DNA of 12,485 bases from Dictyocoela muelleri (GCA_016256075.1 SDVU01000536.1:1-12485), one strand, 5' to 3'. Shown: positions 1 through 8,240, numbered from the stretch's first letter. A program made the numbers and translations. Notes: generated by a model from the sequence alone, not told the origin.

Positions 1-105
1 GAAAAGATCTCAAAATTTTACTCTTATTTTAAATAACTATCATGTGTTTTCCTCATATGTATTTAAGTTTTCAATTTACATAGGGGGGTCCAAAGTCCGG
101 GTGAG
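1..105. other. Unassigned flank with inverted similarity to 3121-3175
   Basis: No coding potential is recognised here. Positions about 37-82 (CTATCAT ... CATATGT ... GTTTTCAATTTACA) resemble the reverse complement of about 3121-3170 (CTATCAT ... CATATGT ... GTTTTCAAATTACA), which lies just upstream of the MULE transposase start. The two copies face each other, as terminal inverted repeats would. The GGGGGG run at about 84-89 is followed by the edge of the retroelement near 106. It could be a MULE end, or the upstream region of a related gene. The alignment is short and gapped. Confidence 0.35.
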
Positions 106-1739
106 AACCAAACTTATCAACACTTCTCTCAGACTTCTACGACAAACTCAAAACAAAGGAAAAATATATTAAATGGAACGAAAATGACACCGCTAAACTT
201 AAACAAATAATCAAAGAAATTAAACAGCAAAAAATTCTACATTAACCTGATTTCAACAAAGAATTTGATCTTAAATGCGACGCCTCTGACGTCGGTATCG
301 GATCTATACTGACTCAGGAGAACAAACTCATAGGAATATTCAGTAAGAAGTTTAAAGGAGCAGAAATTAACTATACTGTTATTGAAAAAGAAACTCTTGG
401 TATACTTGCATCTTTAAAACACTTTAAATCCATAATATTTGCCTCTAAAATCAACATTTACACGGACAATAAAAACCTGATCTTTAAAGGAGATCTATCT
501 AAAAGGATGAACAGATGGCTATTGCTACTCGAAGAATATAATTATTCACTAAAGTTCATAACATCAATATAAAAACAATGAGGCCGACAAATTTTTTAGA
601 AATTTGCAGATATTATCAAAAATAAAAAACGATGAAATGAATAAAATCAGTCAAATCATGCAACAATTTTCCAATAATGAAAAAGATAATATGGAAAAAT
701 CAGAAATTACAAAAAAATTAAGAGATATTCATATATTATTAATGCACCCTGGTAAAAACAAAATGATCAATACTTTTAAAAATATGTTAAAATAAAAAAT
801 TTGCGAAAGTACGTAACAGTAATTTCTAAAGCATGCGATATTTGTCAAACTGAAAATAACTTTAATCATAATACATCGAGAACACTTTTTGTGGCACCTC
901 CACATGGGAGAAATGAAACAATAGCCATCGACATAAAAGGACCGGTAAAGACATCCCACTTCGATACAAACATGATAAAAACGAATTTTATATTTTGGTA
1001 GTTACCGACGTCTTTTCTCGCTATACAGAAGTAAATTTCATGAAAAATATTCACTCTTTGACGGTTTGTGACGCACTTGAGAAAATCTGGCTTAGTCGAT
1101 ATCAAAAACCTAGCAAATGTCTTTCAGATAATGGAAGGCAATTTAAATCCGAAAACTTTGCAAATTTAATGAATAAATACGAAATTAAACAAATTTTTAC
1201 ATCGCCACACAACCCCACTGGAAACTCAATCGTTGAGCGAGTTAACAGAGAAATTTCAATTGCATTGCGTTTTAGCAGAGGTCAAAATCTAAAAAACACA
1301 TCTCTAAACATATGGAAAAGAATAAATCTCTGCAACAATTCAACCCTTGGATTTTCTCCTTACGAAGTTTTCTTCAAAAAAGCTATGTTAGATTGTTACG
1401 ATGATAAAATAAATATAAATGATGAAGAAATTTTGAATAAAATGAAAATAAAGCAAGCAAATTGGAACAAAAGAGTACTGAAAAGACCTGCCATATTTGA
1501 AAAATGTGAACTAGTATATCGGAAAAGGCATGATCCAGATAAGATTAAAAGTAAAATTGAAGGACCTTTCAAAATTATCGACATATCGAAAAGCGGAAAT
1601 AATGTTTTTTTAGAATGTAATGGTAAGATAGATAAGTGCTCAATTAAAAATTTAAAATCTTTTAGAAAAGGGGGAGAATGTGATAGGACGCCTATCGCCA
1701 CAATGAAATCTGGATCATGTTGCAAGACTTCAACAAATT
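106..1739 (+). pseudogene. pol: Ty3/gypsy pol remnant (RT end, RNase H, integrase)
   Basis: Parts in order: the end of the reverse-transcriptase connection region (about 106-240, with PNLSTLLSDFYDKLK); an RNase H domain (about 265-575, with CDASDVGIGS, KFKGAEINYTVIEKE and YTDNK); the HHCC zinc-binding region of integrase (about 725-860, with LLMHPGKNKM and CDICQ); the integrase core (about 915-1330, with AIDIKGP, LSDNGRQFKSE and the PTGNSIVERVNREI segment carrying the catalytic Glu); and a basic C-terminal region (about 1450-1670) with GPFKIIDISKSGN, typical of the integrase tail. The integrase part is the best preserved. Its reading runs slightly past the LTR start, which is common in this family. 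The gene is a broken fossil. Confidence 0.88.
1664..1678 (+). other. Polypurine tract of the retroelement
   Basis: An uninterrupted run of purines (AGAAAAGGGGGAGAA) sits directly before the TGTGATAGG start of the LTR. This is the normal place for the plus-strand DNA primer site of an LTR retroelement. Confidence 0.75.
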
Positions 1740-1950
1740 AAAAATTTGATCAATTTTTGTTAAATCAACATTTTTGACATAATTTTGAAATTTGATCATT
1801 ATTGACATCTCTAAAGCTATAAATAAAATCAAAATTCCAAACCCATGGATCCGTTGAAGAGAACAAAAAGTTTAAATAAAAAACATTTTAACAAATCGCT
1901 TTATATTAATTTCTTGGTGGACAAAAGCACCTTCGGTGTAGACATCAACA
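1679..1950 (+). repeat. 3' long terminal repeat
   Basis: About 272 bp starting TGTGATAGG and ending ATCAACA, the TGT...ACA bounds expected of an LTR, directly after the polypurine tract. A TATA-like TATAAATAAA lies at 1819-1828 and an AATAAA-type signal near 1875-1880. Short hairpins lie at the start (GATAGG-acg-CCTATC) and near the end (CACC-ttc-GGTG). The right boundary is supported independently: minus-strand MULE coding sequence resumes at 1951. The 5' LTR is not in the window, so the pair and the target duplication cannot be checked. Confidence 0.75.
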
Positions 1951-3096
1951 ATACTTTTAATAAAAAAAGGCTATATTTTGATTAGATATAGAAATTTGGC
2001 CATTTATAGATTCATGCCATGCTTCTGCTCCATTCGTGGTTCTAGGCTCATTATTTAACATTCTTTCGTAAACTGACTACTTTTTTACATCGAATATGGG
2101 AGCCTTGTAAGGAATTTCAGAATTTACAAAATAAGTATAGTCTAAATACTTAAGTAATTTTTCAATATTCATATCATTAATTTTTTTTCAAAACAATTTT
2201 TAATTTTTTTATAATAATGAAAAATTTTATCTTCGGGTAAAAAGGCTGATAAAATGATTCTATTTATAATATTTTTAAAATCAATATCCTGTTTGCAATT
2301 TTTTACCAAGTCATATTCTTGAATTTTCTTCCATATCGATTGTGACAAATGAAAAAAATAATTGTAATTCCGCTTCTTCAAACTACTCTCTACTGCATTG
2401 TTTAGTGCCTTTTCAAAGTCGATCAATATTAATTTTGGATTAATTTTTGTCATATTTTCGATATGTTTTAATATTCTAACATATTGGTTTTCAGTTTTAT
2501 TTTTCATTAGAACATATATAATTGGATATGATTTCTATAAAAAATGACCATGTAATATAATTAATTGATAAAACATATACGGAACCGCCTTGAATGTCCC
2601 GTATATCAAAATTGTGTCACATTTATTGAAAAAAAATCTGCGATTTTAAATCAGAATAAAAAATAAAATATCTATAATTATCATCGCATTCAGAATCATA
2701 CCTTAAAAATAAATTTTCATCGTCAACATTCTTAAAATCATCTGGTATGTCATTAAATATTTTAGGCTGAAATCTAATCATTTATTTTCTCGTTTTTCTA
2801 ATGAAATCTTTTATGATGTCACTTTTGGAATAATATCTACGTTTTCAACATTTTTAATTGTGTCAATAATTGTTTTGTTTGCCGATTTTGTGGTATTAAT
2901 TGCTAGGTCTTTTATTTTTCTCATAGATTGTATTTTTTTAATTTTATGTTTGACCGGAGAATGATCATGATCAATTTCTTTTGAAATTTTTTCATTTTCA
3001 ACAAAAACACATCCTTTGCATGTCCTATTTTGACACCTTTATCTTTCTACTCGTGCTTTAATGTCTGTATAGTAAAATATTGTCTTTATATATCAT
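1951..3096 (-). pseudogene. Mutator-like (MULE) transposase pseudogene, FLYWCH-type N-terminus
   Basis: Read on the minus strand from an ATG at 3096, this encodes a degraded MULE transposase that catalyses cut-and-paste transposition. The N-terminus keeps the end of a FLYWCH-like zinc finger (RCQNRTCKGCVFVENE, then the HDH of EIDHDHSP). The core follows: LIYGTFKAVP, where family members usually have DGTF, so the first catalytic Asp appears replaced by Tyr; YPIIYVLM; LILIDFEKALN with the second Asp (within 2169-2507, the longest open part); FFHLSQSIWKKIQ; and TTNGAEAWHESIN near 2010-2045, the region of the catalytic Glu. Several frameshifts and stops separate these segments, for example at the A8 run near 2180 and a TAG around 2075. 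The 3' end of the gene is cut off at 1950 by the LTR insertion. Confidence 0.85.
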
Positions 3097-3180
3097 TAAA
3101 TTACACCCTCTTGCACTTTTTGTAATTTGAAAACTAAACATATGTGTTTAATTAAAAAAATATATGATAGTTTTTATATA
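3097..3180 (-). promoter_or_regulatory. Probable upstream region or end of the MULE
   Basis: On the minus strand a GAGGGTGTAATTTA stretch lies directly before the ATG at 3096, and a TATATAAAAAC box about 70 bp upstream (3170-3180). The GGG motif next to a very short leader resembles microsporidian start signals. This stretch also shares the inverted similarity with 37-82, so it may double as a terminal inverted repeat of the MULE. Confidence 0.35.
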
Positions 3181-3190
3181 AAAATTGGAC

Positions 3191-3262
3191 GAAATGACGG
3201 AAAAAAGGTTTTTTTTATCTTTTGACATAACCCCGTCATTTCATATGGATTAAATGACGGGA
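3191..3262. repeat. Triple GAAATGACGG motif forming a hairpin
   Basis: AAATGACGG occurs at 3192-3200 and 3252-3260, and its complement CCGTCATTT at 3233-3241. CCCGTCATTT (3232-3241) and AAATGACGGG (3252-3261) form a perfect 10-bp stem with a 10-nt loop, and the first copy can pair alternatively. The motif is G+C-rich for its surroundings. It may be a transposon end or transposase-binding site; nothing in the sequence decides this. Confidence 0.5.
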
Positions 3263-3494
3263 TTCCTTTTTAAATCTTTAATTGCAAAAAAATTGATAAA
3301 AATATGAATTTTTGGAGGAAATAACATGCTTACTAAACAACAATACTTAATTTCAGTTTTTTTTCACAAAATCTGGAGTTTAAGTACTAATATCATACAA
3401 ATTTGGGTGTGTATTTTTTTTAAAAAAATACAATAGTTCAACATAAAATGAAATTTTAAAAATAAAGAAAATAATAAAAAAAATTAAATTATTT
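3263..3494. other. A/T-rich spacer, no gene seen
   Basis: No coding similarity is seen between the MULE upstream region and the end of the minus-strand Merlin fragment. The only structure is a near-perfect A/T palindrome at 3411-3431 (GTATTTTTTT, one base, AAAAAAATAC), which could act as a transcription end signal on either strand. Confidence 0.4.
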
Positions 3495-3798
3495 TGTTTA
3501 GATATTAAAATCAGCTTCTCAAGCAAGTCAGTTTCATCATTTCTTATAAAAGAGTATAAGTTTAAAAAATTTTGAATATGCCTATAATCTCTATATGTTT
3601 TAGAGATGAAACATTTTATATCTACCCAAAATCGTTCAATAATATTAGTATGTAAACCCTTATAGTTTCTACAAAGTTTAGTCTATGGTTCACCATTCTA
3701 TGAATTTAACAATTTTCAATGAAAGAAATGTCCTCCAATTATCCGTATGTATAATGCTTCCCTCTCTAACATTTCTTAAAATCAAATGAAGCAATTTA
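3495..3798 (-). pseudogene. Merlin (IS1595/ISXO2-like) transposase, 3' part
   Basis: The minus strand reads YKLLHLILRNVREGSIIHTDNW (quoted here as YKLLHLILRN and EGSIIHTDNW), then NHRLNFV, then GLHTNIIERFWVDIKCFIS and a C-terminal helix region (YRDYRHIQNFLNLYSFIRN). These are the second half of a Merlin DDE transposase: HTDNW holds the second catalytic Asp (codon near 3742) and NIIERFW the catalytic Glu (near 3636). At least two frameshifts lie between 3650 and 3700. The fragment starts abruptly at the TA of the Tigger insertion (3799-3800), and its missing first half lies at 7247-8240 in the same orientation. It is a dead copy of a family separate from the plus-strand Merlin at 8259. Confidence 0.8.
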
Positions 3799-3808
3799 TA
3801 CAGTTCGC

Positions 3809-3956
3809 CCTCTATTTGGGGCAAACCTCACAATGGGGCACTTCTCCCCACTTTAAAACCTCTTATTCGGGGTAATTATTATTTTATATGAACTTTATGG
3901 GTCAATAAAAGGCTTAAATGTAAATTTATTAAAAAATTAAACCTCTATTTGGGGCA
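3809..3956 (+). repeat. Subterminal repeats of the Tigger element (left)
   Basis: Four forward copies of a 15-16 bp motif close to CCTCTATTTGGGGCA lie at 3809-3823, 3826-3840, 3859-3874 and 3942-3956. The first and last are identical. The right end has one inverted copy at 5551-5565 and a weaker forward copy at 5519-5534. Repeated subterminal motifs of this kind are usually transposase-binding sites. Four copies to the left and fewer to the right is asymmetric. Confidence 0.75.
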
Positions 3957-3985
3957 CTATTAATTTTTATTTTTATAAATCCCTT

Positions 3986-5425
3986 ATGAACAAGTTGTCC
4001 GAAGAAGAATGGAAAAAATTCAAAGAAGATGTAACTGGTATCGTTAAATATACTAAACGAGAGTTATCAGAAAAATATAATTTGTCCAAAGGAAGCGTGT
4101 TTAGGTTGAAGAAAATCATTCAGAGCAATGCAGGCAAAGAACATAACACTAAAATTCCCTTTAATAAGAATAAAATACAACCCAAGTTATCTCTTGCAGA
4201 AATGGATAATCAAATTCTTAAAGTATTTTCGTATCTTAGGAATCGCAGTATTCCTATCAATGGACCCTGTCTTAAAGATATATCTACGAAAATTGCAATT
4301 AAAAATAATAAGGAATTTTTTAAAGCTTCTAATGGATGGTTGGATAAGTTCAGGAGAAGAAATGATCTTTCTTTTAAAAATATCTCGGGTGAATCTCAAT
4401 CCGCTGAAACAAGCTTGATTACAGATTTTAAGAGCAGATTTGAAAAAATAAAGTTGAACTACGAGATAAGCAATATTTTTAATTGCGATGAAACGGCATT
4501 ATACTATAAAAACGTGCCTAAAAAGAGCTATGTTACATCAAATGATAGATGTAAGGGCACGAAGCAAAATAAAGTGCGTATTACAGTACTTTTAACGTGT
4601 AGAATGGTTGGAGAAAAATATAATCCGCTGGTTATAGGACATTTCAAGCAACCTACAGCTTTAAGAAATTTTAATACAGAAGAAATAGGCGTAATATACA
4701 CTCATTCTACTAAGGCCTGGATGACTGGCAAGTTATTTACTGGTTATCTGGATCGTTTAAATGAATACATGCTAAAAAAGTCTAGGAAAATTCTCTTACT
4801 TCTAGATAATACTCCTTCCCATCCAGTTTTGAATTTTAGTAACATCGAGATATTTTACTTTCCAAAGAATACAACCTCTGTCCTCTAGCCTTTAGATATG
4901 GGAATTATCAAAGCCTTTAAAAATCATTATAGTAATGCATTGATAACCTCTATTGATTACAATCATCTCTTTATTAATGATATTACAAGTCTAAATTCGT
5001 TAAATATCAAAGATGCGATCATTTTAATATCTATAGCTTGGGATAAAATTTCAGAAGAGACTATAACAAACTAATTTTCGAAAGGATTAAATTATGAACC
5101 AGAATTCAAAAAGGAGTCGGATGAAAATTTTTGTCTATCGACCGTTATTGAAAATGTTATTGATAAGGTATACAACGAGTCAATCGAGTTCAATGTAGAA
5201 GATGATGATATTGCTATAGAAGATCCTGTATACATGATTTCTTTGAGGTATGTAGTAAAATTAGCGCTACAGCATTTTGATGCATTTTATCGAGCAGACG
5301 AAGAATTATCCCCTTCCTGACTAAAAGAGTTGATGATTCTAAAAATAAGCCTTCTTAGAGAGTGGAATAAAAATTTCCGTTTTGGTAGAAAAATAACTGA
5401 TTATATTGAGAGCAAAAAAAAATGA
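3986..5425 (+). pseudogene. pogo/Tigger transposase with three in-frame stops
   Basis: One frame runs from ATG 3986 to TGA 5425, 479 codons before the final stop, the usual size for Tigger transposases. An N-terminal CENP-B-like helix-turn-helix (residues about 5-45, TKRELSEKYNLSKGSVFRLK) is followed by a second CENP-B-type DNA-binding domain (about 70-135, with KASNGWLDKFRRRNDL). The DDE_1 catalytic domain has FNCDETALYYK (Asp 168), LLLLDNTPSHP (Asp 274) and PLDMGIIKAFK (Asp 304), giving the DD29D spacing of pogo elements. The frame is unshifted throughout but broken by TAG at 4886 (Gln expected before PLD), TAA at 5072 and TGA at 5318. Three stops and no frameshift suggest recent decay by point changes. 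CCC lies four bases before the ATG (AAATCCCTTATG). Confidence 0.9.
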
Positions 5426-5573
5426 AGACAATTAAACTTGTAATGTTGAAAATATTTCATTGTTAATCTTTTAATAATAGATTTATAGATTTTTAAAAAA
5501 CCTATCCCTAAGTAAAAACCTCCCATTTATGGCAATTTTTTAAAAAATCTTGCCCCAAACAGAGGTTACACTG
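5426..5573. other. 3' untranslated end and right terminus of the Tigger element
   Basis: This A/T-rich stretch contains AATAATAGA-type sequences, the weak subterminal copy at 5519-5534 and the inverted terminal copy at 5551-5565, ending in ACACTG at 5573. Confidence 0.6.
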
Positions 5574-5783
5574 TATATACAGTGTTCCCCCCGAAATTCT
5601 CCTCCCTCCCGAAATTCTCCTTCCCCCGAAATTCTCCACCCACGAAATTCTTACTCACGGATTCTCCACCCCCGAAATTCTCACCAATTTTTTTCCATAA
5701 ATTTTTTGTATTTTTATTAAAATTATCCCCCAAATTCGGCATCCCCCAAATTCGCAATTAACTAAAATTTTTTCTTTTTTTTA

Positions 5784-6890
5784 CAGTGTTTTTCATAGTT
5801 ATAGACTTTTAAAAGTAAAAAACCATTTTACAGTTATACAAAGCTTTTCAAAGTTATAACCTAATTTTTAAAATTATAAACCCCTTTTTCATAAAGTTGT
5901 AAACCTTTTTTTTCAAAGTTATAAACCCATTTTTTGCATAGTTATAAACCTTTTTTTTCAAAGGTATAAAATTTCTTTTTCAATGTTATAAACCCCTTTT
6001 TTGATGTTATAATTCCCCTTTTTCAAAGTTATAAACCCCCTTTTAGACTTATAGAGACATTTGACAGATTTATAGATGATACACTATTTCGGATCGATTT
6101 ATTATTTTTAACCCTTATTTTTAAACCATATTTTTTATACTTATTTTTTAAGCTATATTTTTTAACATATATTTTTTAACCCTTATTTTTTGCCCTATTT
6201 TTTAACCCATATTTTTTACCTATATTTTTAACCCATATTTTTAACCCGTATTTTTAACCCGTATTTCTTAGCCCATATTTCTTAGCCTAAAATTTTCTAC
6301 CCATATTTTTAAACCCAGACCTATTTTTTCTCTTATTTTCTTTGCCCTTACTTTTGCGCCTGCTTTTTAACCCATATTTCTAAACCCATATTTTTTAAAC
6401 CTTTTTTTCTACCCCATTCTTCTTAACCCATATTTTTAAACCCATATTTTTAAACCCATATTTTTTAATCCTCGTTTTTTTTACCCGTATTTTTAGCACA
6501 TATTTTTTAACCCATATTTTTTAACCCATATTTGTTAACCAAAATTTTTTTCCCAAATTTTTGACCTTTGTAAGAAATAAGGGTTGGAAAATAGGGTTAA
6601 ATATATAAAATGCAAAAATATGGGTTAAAAAACATAATTGATCCGAAAATCCGCGGATGATAAATAACATCAGATAAATGGTCTATATCACTATAAAAAT
6701 GGGGCTATTACACTGAAAAAAAGGTATATAACTTTGAAAAAATCTGTCTATAACTTTGAAAAAATGTATCTTAAATTCTGAAAGAAATGTGATTATAACA
6801 TGAGAATGAGTCTATAAGTTTAAAAATGGATCTATAAATAAAAATGGGTCTATAAATTGAAATAAAGGGTCTATAACTATGAAAAATCAG
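5784..6890. mobile_element. TA/CAG foldback element B nested in A
   Basis: The left terminus CAGTGTTTTTCATAG followed by TTATAGAC (5784-5806), and the right terminus read inward CTGATTTTTCATAG followed by TTATAGAC (6890-6869), are inverted repeats bordered by TA (5782-5783 and 6891-6892). The left arm (about 5790-6060) is about eleven diverged units resembling TTTTTCAAAGTTATAAACCC. The right arm (about 6680-6890) holds roughly nine units in inverted orientation (GTCTATAACTTTGAAAAA). The centre is the AACCCATATTTTTT array described separately. No coding sequence is seen. The units are more diverged than in the 10428-11365 element, so this looks older. Confidence 0.7.
6110..6630. repeat. AACCCATATTTTTT tandem array with short inverted partner
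   Basis: From about 6110 to 6545 a 13-15 bp unit, roughly AACCCATATTTTTT, repeats about thirty times with much variation. A few inverted copies (AAGGGTT, ATAGGGTTAA, ATATGGGTTAAAAA) lie at 6578-6630. The flanks are also inverted: ATTTCGGATCGA at 6085-6096 faces TTGATCCGAAAAT at 6638-6650. This suggests a foldback core whose two arms now differ greatly in length, or another element nested in B. Confidence 0.65.
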
Positions 6891-6892
6891 TA

Positions 6893-7098
6893 CAGTGTCT
6901 TCCATAAGACCAAGATTCGACCAAAAAAGTAATCAAAAAGATAAGATATTGAATGGCACTCGCGTAATATTATCTGAAATTGAGTTAATAAGAAAAATTT
7001 AAAATTTACTCGATTCCCGATAATATTAAGCGAAGTCATAAAAATTATCTTTTGGTTACTTTTTTTTAGGTCTAATATGGGTCTTATGAGAGACTTTG
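6893..7098. mobile_element. Palindromic MITE C
   Basis: A 206-bp imperfect palindrome between TA dinucleotides at 6891-6892 and 7099-7100. The left CAGTGTCTTCCATAAGACC pairs with the right, read inward, CAAAGTCTCTCATAAGACC. Pairing continues through AAAAAGTAATCAAAAAGATAA against AAAAAGTAACCAAAAGATAA, and CTCGCGTAATATTATCTG against TTCGCTTAATATTATCGG, to a centre near 6996. It has no coding capacity. Its left TA is the same TA that ends element B. Confidence 0.75.
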
Positions 7099-7246
7099 TA
7101 CCTATTAATGTAATACAAAAAAATTAACACTTTTTATATTTAATTTAATCTATCAAATTCATCATCCCGTTTTATTCTCCACCCCCCGAAATTCTACACT
7201 TTTTAAATCCCCGAAAGTGGAGAATTTGGGGGTGGGGAGCACAGTA

Positions 7247-8240
7247 CATATATATCCTTTTTGCCGGAGTGTCAGAAGTATCAAATATTCCGACTCTCAG
7301 AAATATCTTCTAAAGTCGTCGTTTCTTTATTGTGTTTCTAATTGTGGCAAATACATGTTTCGTCGATTTTACAAATTATTATTCCACCACCTTGTAATTC
7401 AGGAACTTTTACCATAAAGAATGGTATCGAAATCTCATCTTTATGCAAAATATTATACTAGTTTACCTGGATACAGATAAATCCTTTAACACTGTTTATT
7501 GTTGCTGTTTGCATGCATATCTATATACAATTTCTATAAGATTGACCTGGTATATGTTAAAGCTCTCTAATAAGCTATCTATTCTAATAGATTTTTATCC
7601 CAAAATTTCATACATGTTTATTCTAGATTTTCGTTATAAAAAATCTAAATAACTCTTGTTACGACACTCTACGTAGTTTAATGTTGCAATAGTCTTATGA
7701 CATGTTGTTTTTTATGGCATTTTTGCCGTAAAAACATGATATGTTCGCCTATTGTATAGGTTCTAAATTTTCTTACTAATTTTTTCATCGAATGACTTGG
7801 TTAAAAAGGTAATAAAAATAAATATTTCTGACATGATCCAATTTTTTTTCAAAAAATCTGAATATAAAATCTGCTAATTTTTTTTAGACACATACACACA
7901 TAATACGCCTTGGGCGAAAAATAAGCGTCCTATTTGACCTAATTTTTACGAAAAACAAGAAGCATAGTATATTTTTCTAATTATATTGATAAGTCATACA
8001 GACAGAAAATAAGAAATTGAAAGCTGTTAGTAATATATTCAAGAAAAAAAGTACTTTATATTGATCGTAATAAATTATTTTCAAAAAAAAACTTTTTAAG
8101 CTTGTGGACTGCCGGAAACTTGTCAGAGACAATTTCTAGGTTCTTTAACAATTTGCAGGAAACACACTGAAAAGCATTATGGAAGATCTTGAATTTATAA
8201 AAAAAATATATAAGAAAATATGGATCAAGTAAATTAATAA
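7247..8240 (-). pseudogene. Merlin transposase, 5' part (minus strand)
   Basis: The clearest piece is GGGIIICKIDET at about 7340-7395 on the minus strand, matching the GG-GII-IDE/A motif that holds the first catalytic Asp of Merlin (codon 7362-7364). A second piece, NLLDPYFLIYFF then FKIFHNAFQCVSCKLLKNLE at about 8105-8235, matches the N-terminal region with the first Cys pair of the zinc ribbon. About 400 bp between them (7660-8055) show no recognisable Merlin sequence, and the N-terminus-to-Asp distance is about twice that of the plus-strand copy, so a further insertion or heavy decay is likely. Many stops and frameshifts are present. The piece ends at the TA-bounded insertions; its continuation is at 3798-3495. 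Confidence 0.6.

Larger units (their letters stand above)
106..1950 (+). mobile_element. Broken Ty3/gypsy LTR retroelement, 3' part
   Basis: This is a fossil LTR retrotransposon of the Ty3/gypsy (Metaviridae) type, represented by the C-terminal half of pol, a polypurine tract and the 3' LTR. The order RNase H, then integrase, then LTR places it in Ty3/gypsy rather than Ty1/copia. gag, protease, most of reverse transcriptase and the 5' LTR are not in the window, and the similarity fades near 106 into unrelated sequence. It is broken, with roughly four or five disruptions visible. Its right end interrupts a MULE transposase gene, so it is younger than that element. With no second LTR visible, its age cannot be estimated from LTR divergence. 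Confidence 0.88.
3801..5573 (+). mobile_element. pogo/Tigger-type DNA transposon, complete ends
   Basis: A 1773-bp element bounded by TA at 3799-3800 and 5574-5575, the target duplication used by pogo/Tigger elements. The terminal inverted repeats start CAGT: the left has CCTCTATTTGGGGCAA and the right, read inward, CCTCTGTTTGGGGCAA. The outermost nine bases are less alike (CAGTTCGCC and CAGTGTAAC). It carries one transposase gene on the plus strand. It is inserted in a minus-strand Merlin transposase, which is therefore older. Both ends appear intact although the transposase is not. Confidence 0.85.
5580..7244. mobile_element. TA/CAG element A with CCCGAAATTCTCC-array termini
   Basis: The left end CAGTGTTCCCC (5580-5590) and the right end read inward CTGTGCTCCCC (7244-7234) differ at two of 11 bases, and both are bordered by TA (5578-5579 and 7245-7246). 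Inside the left end, GAAATTCTCC-type units recur every 15-19 bp (5593, 5611, 5628, 5644, 5659 and 5674). The right end carries two or three inverted copies (7174-7230). No transposase is present. Without the inner elements (5784-6890 and 6893-7098) it would be only about 350 bp, a MITE. Its left TA run is shared with the Tigger right flank. Confidence 0.7.

Noticed and set aside
1396-1725. Minus-strand open frame within the retroelement
   Set aside because: It is the antisense of the integrase C-terminal region, with low complexity and no independent support.
5566-5757. Minus-strand Gly/Asn-rich open frame (NFGG repeats)
   Set aside because: The repeats GENFGG come from translating the CCCGAAATTCTCC array of element A, and the frame crosses the Tigger/A boundary.
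6110-6545. AACCC-rich array as a telomere
   Set aside because: The unit length varies (13-15 bp), the sequence is internal, inverted copies follow at 6578-6630, and the array is enclosed by TA/CAG element ends. It fits a transposon core rather than chromosome-end repeats.
5580-7244. CRISPR-like array of GAAATTCTCC or TTATAAACCC units
   Set aside because: Spacers are not unique sequences of constant length; the units vary continuously and occur in inverted arms of elements. There is no cas gene and the DNA is eukaryote-like.
7217-7652. Two plus-strand open frames (7217-7417 and 7443-7652)
   Set aside because: They lie opposite the minus-strand Merlin fragment or start inside the end of element A, and their translations show no domain or sensible composition.
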